This document shows, piece by piece, positions 26,053-35,869 of a stretch of DNA of 64,000 nt (within the stretch, counting starts at the first letter, position 1; each line of letters opens with the position of its first letter). The stretch is from positions 2,243,045 to 2,307,044 of the forward strand of contig JAJEAN010000007.1 of the NCBI GenBank assembly GCA_022822725.1, read 5' to 3'. Under the pieces are notes generated by a model. It saw nothing but the letters and a program-made list of their open reading frames with translations. It did not search any database and was not told the origin of the DNA. This DNA comes from Candidatus Latescibacterota bacterium. GTDB lineage: Bacteria > JAAXHH01. The position numbers were made by a program, and so were the translations under genes.

Positions 26053-29000
26053 ATGTGGTCGAAGATTAAAACGGGTATAGGCATCACCATCGCGGTGCTG
26101 ATGCTGTCCTCGGTCACCATCTTCCATCCCGAGGATATTACCGAAAACATCCTGATGAAGCTGATCTCCCTGCCGGAACCGCAGGAAGTTCAGCCCTTCC
26201 TGGGCCATGACCGTTCGCTGGCGGAGGCCCTGGAGTCGGTCAGCGCGGAGTCGATCGAGAACACGGTGCGCACTCTCTCCTCCTATCCTTCCCGGGTGGT
26301 GGGCTATGCCGGCGCCGATTCGGCCTACGCGTACATCCACGATCAGTTCGAAGAAATCGGCCTGCAGGACATCCGGACCGAGACCTTCCCGGTCACGGTG
26401 CCCATCGACAAGGGTTCGAAGCTGACCGTGGTGGAGACGGGCGAAGAGATCCCCCTGCATGCCCTCTGGCCCAATCACGTGCGGACGCCGACTACGCCCG
26501 GTGAAGGGCTCACCGGTCCGATCGTATACGGCGGCAAGGGCGAATTCGGAGACTTCAACGGGTACGAGATGCAGGGCAGCGTCGTACTGATGGATTTCGA
26601 TTCGCAGGACCGCTTCATCAACGCCCGGATGCTCGGTGCCAGCGCGGTCGTCTTCTTCGACAACGGACGGGTGACGCGGAGCGAGGCGGAGCTAAAGTTC
26701 ATGGGGCTTCCGCTCAACGTGCCCCGCTACTGGGTCGAAAAGGACCACGTACCCGGCCTGCTGGCCCTGGCCGAGCCGGGAACGAACCAGGTGAACGTCC
26801 AGTCCCGCATGGACTGGGAGGTGGTGGAAGGAAAGAACGTCTTCGGGTGGATCCCCGGTCTCGACGAGGAAATGCCGAACGCCAGGGACGAGACGCGCAC
26901 GAAGTGGAAGGACTACACGATCGTCATCTCGTCCTTCTACGACGCCATGTCGGTGGTCCCGGGCGTCGCGCCCGGCGCCGAAAGCGCCACCGGTGTCGCC
27001 TCGCTGCTGGAAGTCGCCCGGGCGGTCAAACGCTACAATCCGAAGTACACCGTGGTCATCCTCGCCACCTCCGCCCACTTCATGGGACTGGAAGGCGCGC
27101 ACAACTGGCTGTACCGTCACGGCAGGGCGAGCAGCCACTTCATGTCGAAGATACCCGAAGAAGAACAGATCAATTTCGACATGTTCTTCGGCATCGACCT
27201 TTCCAGCCACGATTCCCGCGTTGGCGCTTTCGCCTTCGGCACCTTCGACAACGCCGCCTGGGCGACCAACCACTACATCAAGAACATCTTCGCCCCTTAT
27301 TCGCGGAAATTCGCGGGGTACATCCAGGAAGCCTTCGGCGCCGGCGCCGACTCGGCCCGGTACGTCAACGCCATCGTGCCGCCGCAGCGGACCTGGAAGG
27401 ACTTCATGCCCGTCAAGATCGGCCTGGACAGCGAAGCCGTCACCTACATGGGCAAGAAAGGCATGTCCTTCGTCACGCCGAACGGGACGCGTGGTCTGGT
27501 GGACACGCCCCGCGACCGCTTCGAATCGGTCAACGTGGCCAACGTCACCGAGCAGGCGCGGTCGCTCGCGGTCATGCTCGCCCGGGCCACCACCGACGGT
27601 GAACTCTTCGAGGAAACCAAGCTCAAGATACAGGATACGGCCCACGACATGGCGGGCACGGTCTACGAGTTCGACCGGGACGTCAACTTCTTCGTGCCCA
27701 AGAAGCCCATCCCCGGCGCGCTGGTCACCTACTACAAGGGCCTGACCAACACCGGCGTCCGGGGCATCCTCATAACCAAGGCCGATTCCCTGGGACAGTT
27801 CGCCTTCCGTCCGCTGAAGCAGCAGAAGGGGCCGATCAGGCTGCGGTCCTACGCCCTGGACGAAAACGGGGAGATCATCTACGCGCCGGACCTTGGGCAG
27901 GAAGGAGACAAGACCTTCCCCCTGAACGCCGCCAGCGGCGCGAACGAAAACACCACCCTTCAGATCGTGTTCCGGGCCCAGGCCCTGGACGTGTACGAGA
28001 TCATCGACTCCCGGTACCTCACCGCGCTGGACCAGTTGACCGTCCTCGCGCAGAACGACGCCGAGCCCCAGTGGTACGGCCACAGCTACATTGAAAAGCA
28101 AAGCGGCTCGGAGGGTCGCACCATACCCGCGGCGGTCGTCTTCGCCAAGCCGGGCCAGCGCGTCAAGATGCTCATGAGCACCAGCCTCTTCGGCGTCAAG
28201 TACCTGCTGACCAACGCGCCGGACGCCTTTCTGAAGGATCCCGTCGAACCGCAGGAGGTGACCCTGGCGCTCCTGGAGGAGGCCCAGGGCCAGGGGTACC
28301 TGGTCGACCAGGGGCTGGTCGTCAATCCGTCCTACCAGGGCACGCGGGACATGTGGGTCGTGGATGACGTAAGGCTCAAGCAACTCGCGCGCTTCGGCGT
28401 GGAGAACCAGCGCATCGAGCAGCTCCACGAGCAGGCGCGCGTCACGCTCCTCGAGGCGGAGGAGCACCTGGCGAACCGGGAATACGACGCCTTCATTTCC
28501 AAGTCGCGGGAAGCCTGGGGGCTCGAAGCCCGGGCCTATCCCGAAGTCAAGTCCACGGCGGACGATACGGTCAAAGGCGTGATCTTCTACTTCATCCTGC
28601 TGCTGCCCTTCTCCTTCTTCATGGAGCGCCTGGTCTTCGGGTTTTCGACGATCAACAAGCGGATCTTCGGGTTCGCCGTCTTCTTCATCGCGGTCTTCCT
28701 CGTGCTGCAGCAGGTGCATCCCGCCTTCAAGCTCAGCACGTCGCCCTACGTCATCTTCCTGGCCTTCGTCATCTTCGCGCTGGGGACGACCGTGCTCATC
28801 ATCGTCCTGTCCAAGTTCAACCAGGAAGTCCAGAAGATCAAGCGGGCCCAGACCGGCATGCACGAGGCCGACATCGGCCGGTTGAGCGCCACGGCCGTCG
28901 CCCTGTCGCTGGGGGTTTCCAACCTGCGCAAGCGGAAGGTCCGCACGGCCCTCACGGCGGCCACCATCACGCTGCTCACCTTTACCGTGCTGTCCTTCAC

Positions 29001-30681
29001 GTCCATCACCACGTCCCTCAGGTACTACAAGCTGGAGCGGTACAACGAACCCACCTACGAGGGGACGCTGGTCCGGGACCGGAACTGGAAGGGACTGCAG
29101 CCCTCCGTCTACGACTATCTCAAGAGCACCTTCGAGGACAAGGCCACGCTGATCCCGCGGGCCTGGTACATGTCCCAGGTCAAGGGCGAAAAGGGTTTCT
29201 TCTCCTTCTCGTCGCCCCGGTCGTCCCATGAAAGCTACGTGAACAGCATTCTGGGCCTGACCCCGGACGAGCCCAGGGCGACCCGCCTCGACGAATACCT
29301 CCTGGGCGGCCGGTGGTTCGAGCCCGGGGAACGGGACGCGGTCATCCTGCCCGACGACGTGGCCGCGGTGGTAGGTATCGGGCCGGAAGACGCCGGTTCC
29401 GCCTACATCGACATGTTCGGCATGCAACTGCAGGTCGTCGGCGTGATCGATTCCCGGCGGTTCAACCAGCTCAAGGATCTGGACGACGAGAAGCTCACGC
29501 CCGTCGACCTGGTCCAGGAAAAAGGCAAGATCGCGCAGCGCATCGGCGAGGACCCCCGGCTGCAGGCCGAGTCGCCGCCGGAGGCCTTCATCCATCTCGA
29601 ATCCAACAACGTCATGATCCTGCCGTACGAGACGGTCATGGATCTCGACGGGAAGATGTACTCGGTCGCCATCACGGACTTCCTGGACGAGAGCGGACAG
29701 CCGAACCCCGACTTCGACCGCGATATCGAAAACTTCCTGTCCCGGGTCGCCATGACCATGTTCGTGGGGAAGGAAGGCACCGTAAACGTCTACAGTTCCA
29801 TCGGTTCCACCTCCATCGGCGGCATCGGCAACTTCCTCATCCCCATTCTCGTCGCCGCCATGATCGTCCTGAACACGATGATGGGCGCGGTCCACGAGCG
29901 CTTCCGGGAAATCGGCGTCTACAGTTCCGTTGGCCTTGCACCGAGCCACATCGCGGCACTGTTCCTGGCCGAGTCCTCCGTCTTCGCCACGGTGGGCGCC
30001 GTGCTGGGCTACCTGGGGGGGCAGACCATCACCCTGGTGCTGTCCAATTACGACATCCTCGCCGGACTGTCCCTGAACTATTCCTCCCTGTCGGCCGTCT
30101 GGTCGGTGGTCGTGGTCATGGCCACGGTGTTCCTGTCGACGGCCTATCCGGCCAAGAAGGCGGCGGACATGGCCGTGCCCGACGTGGGGCGGGAGTGGAA
30201 GTTCCCCGAGCCCGACGGGGACGACTGGAGCTTCGACTTCCCCTTCACCATCGGCAGCGTCGAGGTGCTGGGCATGTACGCCTATCTCACGCGGGTCTTC
30301 GAATCCTACGAGGAGGGTTCCCTGGGCGCTTTCGTCACGGAGAACGTCCAGCTGACGGCCGTGGAAGGCGCTACGGACCAGCCCATGTACCACATCTCGA
30401 TGATGACCTGGCTTGCGCCGTACGACCTGGGCATCAGCCAGCGCGTCTCGCTCAGCGCGGCGCCGGCGGAGAATGAGAGAGACCTCTACGCCGTATGGGT
30501 GGACATCCACCGCGAGAGCGGCGACGTGGCGTCCTGGCAGCGCATCAACCGGCGCTTCCTGAGCGTGCTGCGCAAACGCTTCCTGGTCTGGCGCACCCTC
30601 CCGCAGGATCTCAAGAACGAATACGCCGCGACCGGCCGGGAAATGACGGAAAGGATGGAAGAGGCGGGACAGCCCGTATGA
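26053..30681 (+). CDS. Degenerate M28-peptidase-like domain fused to an FtsX/MacB-type permease
   Basis: A 1542-aa membrane protein. After an N-terminal anchor (GITIAVLMLSSVTIF) the first 500 residues resemble a PA-domain M28 aminopeptidase, but the zinc-site positions are altered: SSFYDAM instead of HxD, PGAESATGVA instead of GAxDN, and ATSAHFMGLEGA instead of the EE dyad. Residues 560-800 are largely beta. A transmembrane cluster follows near 841, 869 and 898, then a permease core with a helix at 961, a long extracytoplasmic domain, and three helices near 1260, 1299 and 1345 with the FtsX-like VHERFREIGVYSSVGLAP loop. An ATPase partner is not encoded nearby. It may sense or bind peptides and drive a mechanotransmission-type transporter. 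The end overlaps the next gene as ATGA. Confidence 0.75.
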   Translation: MWSKIKTGIGITIAVLMLSSVTIFHPEDITENILMKLISLPEPQEVQPFLGHDRSLAEALESVSAESIENTVRTLSSYPSRVVGYAGADSAYAYIHDQFEEIGLQDIRTETFPVTVPIDKGSKLTVVETGEEIPLHALWPNHVRTPTTPGEGLTGPIVYGGKGEFGDFNGYEMQGSVVLMDFDSQDRFINARMLGASAVVFFDNGRVTRSEAELKFMGLPLNVPRYWVEKDHVPGLLALAEPGTNQVNVQSRMDWEVVEGKNVFGWIPGLDEEMPNARDETRTKWKDYTIVISSFYDAMSVVPGVAPGAESATGVASLLEVARAVKRYNPKYTVVILATSAHFMGLEGAHNWLYRHGRASSHFMSKIPEEEQINFDMFFGIDLSSHDSRVGAFAFGTFDNAAWATNHYIKNIFAPYSRKFAGYIQEAFGAGADSARYVNAIVPPQRTWKDFMPVKIGLDSEAVTYMGKKGMSFVTPNGTRGLVDTPRDRFESVNVANVTEQARSLAVMLARATTDGELFEETKLKIQDTAHDMAGTVYEFDRDVNFFVPKKPIPGALVTYYKGLTNTGVRGILITKADSLGQFAFRPLKQQKGPIRLRSYALDENGEIIYAPDLGQEGDKTFPLNAASGANENTTLQIVFRAQALDVYEIIDSRYLTALDQLTVLAQNDAEPQWYGHSYIEKQSGSEGRTIPAAVVFAKPGQRVKMLMSTSLFGVKYLLTNAPDAFLKDPVEPQEVTLALLEEAQGQGYLVDQGLVVNPSYQGTRDMWVVDDVRLKQLARFGVENQRIEQLHEQARVTLLEAEEHLANREYDAFISKSREAWGLEARAYPEVKSTADDTVKGVIFYFILLLPFSFFMERLVFGFSTINKRIFGFAVFFIAVFLVLQQVHPAFKLSTSPYVIFLAFVIFALGTTVLIIVLSKFNQEVQKIKRAQTGMHEADIGRLSATAVALSLGVSNLRKRKVRTALTAATITLLTFTVLSFTSITTSLRYYKLERYNEPTYEGTLVRDRNWKGLQPSVYDYLKSTFEDKATLIPRAWYMSQVKGEKGFFSFSSPRSSHESYVNSILGLTPDEPRATRLDEYLLGGRWFEPGERDAVILPDDVAAVVGIGPEDAGSAYIDMFGMQLQVVGVIDSRRFNQLKDLDDEKLTPVDLVQEKGKIAQRIGEDPRLQAESPPEAFIHLESNNVMILPYETVMDLDGKMYSVAITDFLDESGQPNPDFDRDIENFLSRVAMTMFVGKEGTVNVYSSIGSTSIGGIGNFLIPILVAAMIVLNTMMGAVHERFREIGVYSSVGLAPSHIAALFLAESSVFATVGAVLGYLGGQTITLVLSNYDILAGLSLNYSSLSAVWSVVVVMATVFLSTAYPAKKAADMAVPDVGREWKFPEPDGDDWSFDFPFTIGSVEVLGMYAYLTRVFESYEEGSLGAFVTENVQLTAVEGATDQPMYHISMMTWLAPYDLGISQRVSLSAAPAENERDLYAVWVDIHRESGDVASWQRINRRFLSVLRKRFLVWRTLPQDLKNEYAATGREMTERMEEAGQPV

Positions 30682-31577
30682 AGTTCGCCTTCTGCAACGA
30701 GATGTTCCGGGACGTGCCCCTCCGGCGGATCTTCCGCACCGCTGCGGAAATCGGATATGACGGCGTGGAGATCGCGCCCTTCTCGGTGGCGCGTTCGGTG
30801 AACGAAGTCGGTCCGGACGCCCGGAAGGCGATACGCGACGACGCGGCGGAATTCGGCCTCGAAATCACCGGGCTGCACTGGCTCCTGCTCAGTCCGGAAG
30901 GCCTCTACCTGAACCACCCCGACGACGGCATCCGGTACTGCACCCGGTTGTACCTCTGCGACCTGATCCGGTTCTGCGGCGACATCGGCGGCCGCGTCAT
31001 GGTGGCCGGTTCGCCGAAGCAACGCGACGTGCTTCCGGACCAGACCTTCGAGGCGACCTGGGACCGGACCCGCCAGGCGTACCTGGAGTGCCTGCCCACG
31101 GCGGAGGAAAACGGGGTCACCATCTGCCTCGAGCCCCTGGACAGCGCCCAGACCAATTTCATCAACACCCCGGCCGAAGCGGCGCGGATGGTCCGTGAGA
31201 TCGATCATCCCAATTTCCGGCTGATCATCGACGTCCGGGCGACCCTGTGCCAGGGGTTGGACGTCGCGGCGGCCATCCACAAACACCGGGACATCACGGC
31301 CTACATCCACTTCAACGACGCCAGCGGCAACGGACCGGGGTTTGGAGACACCGATTTCGTCCCCATACTGCGGGCCCTCCGGGAAACCGGCTACGACGGA
31401 TACGGCTCGGTGGAGGTGTTCGACTATTCGCACGGCGCGGAGCATATCGCCCGAAAAAGCCTGGAGACACTGAAGGCGGCCTGGTCGGCGGCGGGTGAGG
31501 GTGTGGCGGCGCACGCGGAGGACACACACTCGGGCGCACCGCCACGGGACACGGCGGAAGAGGGGGCGGCCGGATGA
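30678..31577 (+). CDS. Sugar phosphate isomerase/epimerase (xylose-isomerase-like TIM barrel)
   Basis: A 299-aa TIM-barrel enzyme of the AP-endonuclease 2/xylose isomerase-like family. Features include GYDGVEIAPF near the N-terminus, ITGLHWLL, a catalytic-type Glu in VTICLEPLD, LIIDVRA, YIHFNDASGN and GYDGYGSVEVF, the metal-binding Glu/Asp/His/Glu series of the family. The ATG at 30678 overlaps the previous stop by four bases; longer upstream frames are shadows of the permease gene. The last 30 residues are Ala/Gly/acid-rich and beyond the normal fold. The substrate cannot be told; ketose 3-epimerases, inosose dehydratase-like enzymes and hydroxypyruvate isomerases all fit. Confidence 0.82.
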   Translation: MKFAFCNEMFRDVPLRRIFRTAAEIGYDGVEIAPFSVARSVNEVGPDARKAIRDDAAEFGLEITGLHWLLLSPEGLYLNHPDDGIRYCTRLYLCDLIRFCGDIGGRVMVAGSPKQRDVLPDQTFEATWDRTRQAYLECLPTAEENGVTICLEPLDSAQTNFINTPAEAARMVREIDHPNFRLIIDVRATLCQGLDVAAAIHKHRDITAYIHFNDASGNGPGFGDTDFVPILRALRETGYDGYGSVEVFDYSHGAEHIARKSLETLKAAWSAAGEGVAAHAEDTHSGAPPRDTAEEGAAG

Positions 31578-32107
31578 GAGAGCAGGTCCTCGACAGGGAA
31601 GGCATCGCACGGGCGCTGTCCCGCATCGCCCGCCAGATACTGGAACGCAACCAGGGCGCGTCCGGCATCGCCATCGTGGGTATCCAGCGGCGCGGCGACT
31701 GGCTGGCGCGGCGGCTGGCCGAGACCATCCGGGAGGCGGAAGACACGGCCGTACCCGTGGGCGTGCTGGACATCAACCTGTACCGCGACGACCTCCAGGT
31801 CCGCGCGGACTACCCCATCGTCCGCACGACCGACATCCCTTTCGATATCGAGGGGCGCACCGTCATCCTGGTGGACGACGTCCTGTACACGGGCCGTACG
31901 ATTCGCGCGGCGCTGGACGAACTTAAGGATTTCGGCCGGGCAAGGCGGATCGAACTCGCCGTCCTGATAGAGCGGGAGGGCAGGGAACTGCCCATCCAGG
32001 CTGATTACATCGGGGAGACGGTCGAAGTGGGCCCGGGCCGGACCATCGTCGTCCACGTCCGCGAGCTGGACCGGGACGACAACGTCGCGGTGGAGGAGGT
32101 GGCCTGA
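31574..32107 (+). CDS. pyrR: Bifunctional pyrimidine operon regulator / uracil phosphoribosyltransferase PyrR
   Basis: A 177-aa PRTase-fold protein. The PRPP-binding loop [13 protein letters not shown] is at residues 97-109, and [15 protein letters not shown] and [10 protein letters not shown] match PyrR rather than Upp. PyrR binds UMP-loaded pyr mRNA leaders to cause attenuation and can make UMP from uracil and PRPP. It sits directly before pyrB and pyrC, with a four-base overlap with the isomerase gene, so there is no room for an attenuator immediately upstream; regulation would have to act further 5' or at translation. Confidence 0.93.
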   Translation: MREQVLDREGIARALSRIARQILERNQGASGIAIVGIQRRGDWLARRLAETIREAEDTAVPVGVLDINLYRDDLQVRADYPIVRTTDIPFDIEGRTVILVDDVLYTGRTIRAALDELKDFGRARRIELAVLIEREGRELPIQADYIGETVEVGPGRTIVVHVRELDRDDNVAVEEVA

Positions 32108-33063
32108 TGGCGAAGGACCGGGTTCGCGCGCTGCGCCACCGCCACCTGATCGGCCTCGAGGACTACTCCCGAGAGGAGATCGGCCTGATCCTGGATACGG
32201 CGGACTCCTTCAAGGAAGTGATCCGGCGGCCCATCCGCAAGGTCCCGGCCCTCCGCGGTAAGAACGTCGTGAACCTGTTCTTCGAATCGAGCACCCGCAC
32301 GCGGCTTTCCTTCGAACTCGCCGAAAAGCAGCTCTCCGCCGACACCCTGAACTTCGCGTCCACCGGCAGCAGCGTGTCCAAGGGAGAATCCCTGGGCGAC
32401 ACGGCGCGGAATATCGAAGCCATGCAGGTGGACTGCGTGGTGGTGCGCCATGCCGCCGCCGGCGTTCCCCTCTTTCTCTCGCGGTGCCTGTCGAGCGCGG
32501 TCGTCATCAACGCGGGCGACGGCGCCCACGAACATCCCACGCAGGGGCTGCTGGACCTCCTGACCATGCGGGACGCCCTGGGCCGGCTGGAGGGTCTGAA
32601 GGTGGCGCTCATCGGCGACATCGCCCACAGCCGGGTGGCGCGCTCCAATATCTGGGGACTCCGGAAAATGGGCGCCGACGTGGTCGTTTGCGGTCCGCCC
32701 ACGCTGATTCCCGTCGACATCGAAGAGATGGGCGTGGAGGTCTGCTACCGTATCGGGGACGCCCTGCGCGGCGCCGACGTGGTCTACGCCCTGCGGATAC
32801 AACTCGAACGGCAACAGGAAGCCTTCTTCCCGTCCCAGCGCGAATACACGCGGCTGTTCGGCATCGACCCCGAACGGCTGGAACTCGCCCGGCCCGGCGC
32901 CATCGTCATGCATCCCGGTCCCATCAACCGCGGCGTGGAACTCGACAGCCGCGTGGCGGACAGCGGGAGATCGGTCATATTGGACCAGGTGACCAACGGC
33001 GTCGCGGTGCGCATGGCGGTCCTCTATCTCCTCAACGGCGGAGTCGAGCGCGATGCGGCCTGA
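32107..33063 (+). CDS. pyrB: Aspartate carbamoyltransferase catalytic subunit
   Basis: A 318-aa enzyme of de novo pyrimidine synthesis that joins carbamoyl phosphate and aspartate. [10 protein letters not shown] (61-70) binds carbamoyl phosphate, [16 protein letters not shown] gives the loop with the catalytic Lys, HPTQGLLD (143-150) and the later [12 protein letters not shown] complete the family pattern. The start overlaps the pyrR stop by one base (TGATG) and the end overlaps pyrC by 11 bases. No pyrI regulatory subunit follows, so it may be unregulated or associate with the PyrC-like partner. Confidence 0.95.
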   Translation: MAKDRVRALRHRHLIGLEDYSREEIGLILDTADSFKEVIRRPIRKVPALRGKNVVNLFFESSTRTRLSFELAEKQLSADTLNFASTGSSVSKGESLGDTARNIEAMQVDCVVVRHAAAGVPLFLSRCLSSAVVINAGDGAHEHPTQGLLDLLTMRDALGRLEGLKVALIGDIAHSRVARSNIWGLRKMGADVVVCGPPTLIPVDIEEMGVEVCYRIGDALRGADVVYALRIQLERQQEAFFPSQREYTRLFGIDPERLELARPGAIVMHPGPINRGVELDSRVADSGRSVILDQVTNGVAVRMAVLYLLNGGVERDAA

Positions 33064-34390
33064 CGGACCGGATACATCGGCCAGCGCAACCGAGCGCACG
33101 GGGCTTGCAGTGGTCCGCAACGGGCGCATCGTCGATCCCGCTTCCGGCCGCGACGAGCCGGGCGACCTCTGGATGCGCGGCGGCAAGATCGTCGACCGTC
33201 CGGCGGACGACGAGACGAAAGCCGCCACGGTCATCGATGCGGCCGGCCTGCTCGTCCTTCCGGGCCTGGTCGATCTGCACGCCCATCTCGGCGAACCCGG
33301 GTTCGAATACAGAGAGACGCTGGAAAGCGGCGCGCTCGCCGCCGCCGCGGGCGGTGTCACCACCGTGGCCTGCATGCCGGACACCGACCCGGCCATCGAC
33401 GACGGGCCCACCCTGGAATACGTAAGGGAAAGGGCGGCCGGCGCCGCGGCGAGGATCCATCCCATCGCAGCAGTCACCGCGGAACGCCGGGGCGAACGCC
33501 TGACCGAGGCCGGCGAACTGGCCGAGGCCGGCGCCGTGGCGCTTTCCGATGCCGGCCGGCCCATCCGGAACCCGGCCATCCTGCGCCGGGCCCTCGAATA
33601 CAGCCGGATGTTCGACCTGCCCATCCTCGTGCACTGCGAAGACCCGTCGCTCTCTGCCGGCGGACACATGCACGAGGGAAGCCACGCCACCCGGCTGGGC
33701 CTGAAGGGCATACCCTCCATAGCGGAAGAAACCGCCGTCGCCCGGGACCTCATGCTGGCCGAGTGGACGGGCGGACGGATCCACGTCACGCACGCCAGCA
33801 CGGCCGTGACGGTGGATCTCATCCGGTCGGCGAAGCAGCGGGGCGTGCGGGTGACCGCCGATGCCAGTCCCCACCACCTGGTGTTGACCGACGAATCCCT
33901 CTCAGCCTACGATACCCATCTGAAGGTCAACCCTCCCCTGCGGAGCAAAGCTGACGTGGAGGCGCTTCGCGCGGGTCTGGCGGACGGTACGATCGACGCC
34001 GTCGCATCGGATCACACGCCGCGGTCCGTGGACGAGAAGTACACGGAGTTCCAGGAAGCGCTGCCCGGTGCCACGGGTCTCGAGACCATGCTGGCCGTCG
34101 TGTTTACCGAGCTGGTCAGGCCCGGCCTGCTGACCCTGGGCGAAGGGATCAGGGCCCTGTCCACGGCTCCCGCGGGCATACTCGGGGTAGAAGGAGGCAA
34201 CCTGGCGCCCGGCGGTCCCGCCGACCTCCTGCTCTTCGATCCCGATGGAACCTGGACCGTGGACCGCGCGTCCTTCAGGTCAAGATCCGTCAACTCGCCT
34301 TTCACCGGCCGCACGCTGGAAGGGTGCGTAACCCTGACCATCGTCGGCGGCCGGGTCAGCTACCGGCGCGCAGAGCCCGATTCACCTTGA
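33053..34390 (+). CDS. pyrC: Dihydroorotase, class I-like, with substituted substrate-binding Arg
   Basis: A 445-aa amidohydrolase in the position of dihydroorotase, which closes carbamoyl-aspartate to dihydroorotate. Metal motifs are visible: H76-x-H78 in [22 protein letters not shown] and ASDHTP with the catalytic Asp. The residue after H78-Leu is Gly80 instead of the Arg that holds the substrate carboxylate in HxHxR. This single change (GGC where CGC would encode Arg) may lower activity or mark a non-catalytic partner of PyrB, as in bacteria with a pseudo-DHO. Other motifs look intact, so a sequencing error is also possible. An 11-base overlap with pyrB implies coupling. Confidence 0.88.
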   Translation: MRPDGPDTSASATERTGLAVVRNGRIVDPASGRDEPGDLWMRGGKIVDRPADDETKAATVIDAAGLLVLPGLVDLHAHLGEPGFEYRETLESGALAAAAGGVTTVACMPDTDPAIDDGPTLEYVRERAAGAAARIHPIAAVTAERRGERLTEAGELAEAGAVALSDAGRPIRNPAILRRALEYSRMFDLPILVHCEDPSLSAGGHMHEGSHATRLGLKGIPSIAEETAVARDLMLAEWTGGRIHVTHASTAVTVDLIRSAKQRGVRVTADASPHHLVLTDESLSAYDTHLKVNPPLRSKADVEALRAGLADGTIDAVASDHTPRSVDEKYTEFQEALPGATGLETMLAVVFTELVRPGLLTLGEGIRALSTAPAGILGVEGGNLAPGGPADLLLFDPDGTWTVDRASFRSRSVNSPFTGRTLEGCVTLTIVGGRVSYRRAEPDSP

Positions 34391-34521
34391 CGGACCGGTG
34401 TCTATCACTTTATTTTCAGAGACTGTCTACATCGGTTCAACATGAACGCGATCGTGAAGATGCAAACCCATGGCAGGCCGCAGAGAAGATCGATCGACGT
34501 CCCTGTCGAAAGGAGTCTGTA

Positions 34522-35721
34522 ATGATGTTCAGAAAGGTTTCCATCTGCGTATTGTTCGCCCTCGGCTTCGCCCTGTTGATTCCGGTCGCCGCCGACGCGC
34601 AGAAAATCGAGCTTCGTTCCGCGAAGATCTACATCCGTGAAATCCCGCCTCAGACGGAAAAGGCGCTGGCGCTGCTCGAGACCGCCCTGGAGAAGGACCC
34701 GGGCAACAACGAAGCCCACTATCTCCTCGGGCTCATTCATTACCGCAAGGGCAACTTCGACCTGATGTTCCAGAACTGGGAAGCGGTTACCTTCAATGAC
34801 CTGGACAGGAAGGACAGGGAACAGTTCCGAAACACCCTTGGGTCCATGATCCGCACGAACTACCAGGTGGGCCAGCAAAGCTATGAGAAACAGGAGTACG
34901 CGGACGCCGCCAAATTCTACGGCCGTTCCGTCAACGCGACCTCGTTGCTCCAGGACATCTTGCGCTCCGTCGGGAAGGATGACGAGGCCGAGGAGGCGGA
35001 CGGATTGGAAGCCGCCAAGCAGCAGGGGTACCTGTACTGGGGCTACGCCGCCCTGAACGCAGGAGATTATGAAGGTTCAAGAACGGCCCTCGAGCAGCTT
35101 GCCGAAGCGGATCCGGACAGATTCGAAGCCTGGGACGGCCTGGTCAACGTGTACTACAACACCCAGGCCTGGGACAAGGTGCTCATAGCCAGCAACAGGG
35201 TCATCGAATTGTCGGAAGAGGTCGATCTCAACACCTACCTCATCATGCGCAACGCCTACTTCGAAGTCGCCGACACGGCCGGAGTGATTTCCACGTACGA
35301 ACGGGCGATCGAAGCGTACCCGGAAGAAAAGACGATGTACCGGGACCTCAGTTCCATCCAGACGAACAGGGGTAACCTGGCCGACGCGATCGTAGTGTTG
35401 GAAAAGGGAACCGCCGCCCTTCCGGAGGACCAGGACCTGCTGCGGTACCTGGGAACCAACTACTACAACAAGGGATTGTCCGACCGGGATGCCGGAGACG
35501 TGGAAGCCGCCTCAGCGGCGTTTAGCGGCGCCGTCGAGAGCATGAACAAGCTGCTGGAGCTGGAACCGAAAAGTATCGAAGCCCACGACATACTCGGCGA
35601 TACCTACGTCGGACTGGCCAGCATCGAAACGGACGAGGCCAGGAAGATGGAGTTGTTTAACACGGGAGATGGACACCAGAAGAAGAAGATGGAACTGATC
35701 ACCTCGGGAGAAGGCAAGTAG
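34522..35721 (+). CDS. Secreted/periplasmic TPR-repeat protein
   Basis: A 399-aa protein with a signal peptide (MFRKVSICVLFALGFALLIPVAADA) and then TPR-like repeats, for example ALALLETALEKDPGNNEAHYLLG, PDRFEAWDGLVNVYYN and DAIVVLEKGTAALPEDQ. The start at 34522 has AAGGAG seven bases upstream; the frame continues to 34324 without support. TPR proteins of this kind scaffold envelope complexes; the partner is unknown. It is followed by a terminator at 35776-35810. Confidence 0.8.
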   Translation: MMFRKVSICVLFALGFALLIPVAADAQKIELRSAKIYIREIPPQTEKALALLETALEKDPGNNEAHYLLGLIHYRKGNFDLMFQNWEAVTFNDLDRKDREQFRNTLGSMIRTNYQVGQQSYEKQEYADAAKFYGRSVNATSLLQDILRSVGKDDEAEEADGLEAAKQQGYLYWGYAALNAGDYEGSRTALEQLAEADPDRFEAWDGLVNVYYNTQAWDKVLIASNRVIELSEEVDLNTYLIMRNAYFEVADTAGVISTYERAIEAYPEEKTMYRDLSSIQTNRGNLADAIVVLEKGTAALPEDQDLLRYLGTNYYNKGLSDRDAGDVEAASAAFSGAVESMNKLLELEPKSIEAHDILGDTYVGLASIETDEARKMELFNTGDGHQKKKMELITSGEGK

Positions 35722-35775
35722 GTTCCGGGGAAGGTTCCCGGCGCTGGTCGGACGAAAAAAAAGCGATTGGTTTTG

Positions 35776-35810
35776 AAGAGGATTCCGGAATCCCCGGAAT
35801 CCTCTTTTGT
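35776..35810 (+). terminator. Rho-independent terminator after the TPR gene
   Basis: A perfect 11-bp stem AAGAGGATTCC (35776-35786) / GGAATCCTCTT (35796-35806) with a nine-base loop, leading into TTTTGT. It sits 55 bp after the stop codon of the TPR gene, and an A-run precedes it. Confidence 0.8.
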
Positions 35811-35869
35811 TGTGGCCAATTTGATTGACACCCCAATGGCTTGCTCCTATACTACCGTTGCCCTGACCC

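Noticed and set aside
25743-26069. 108-codon frame before the M28/FtsX gene
   Set aside because: Spans the compositional boundary of the island, lacks a ribosome-binding site and overlaps the next gene start.
26692-30510. 1272-codon open frame on the minus strand
   Set aside because: It is antisense to the M28/FtsX gene, with Arg/His/Gly-rich shadow composition typical of high-GC third-position bias and no domain.
32005-33822. 605-codon minus-strand frame across pyrB/pyrC
   Set aside because: Shadow of well-conserved pyrB and pyrC.
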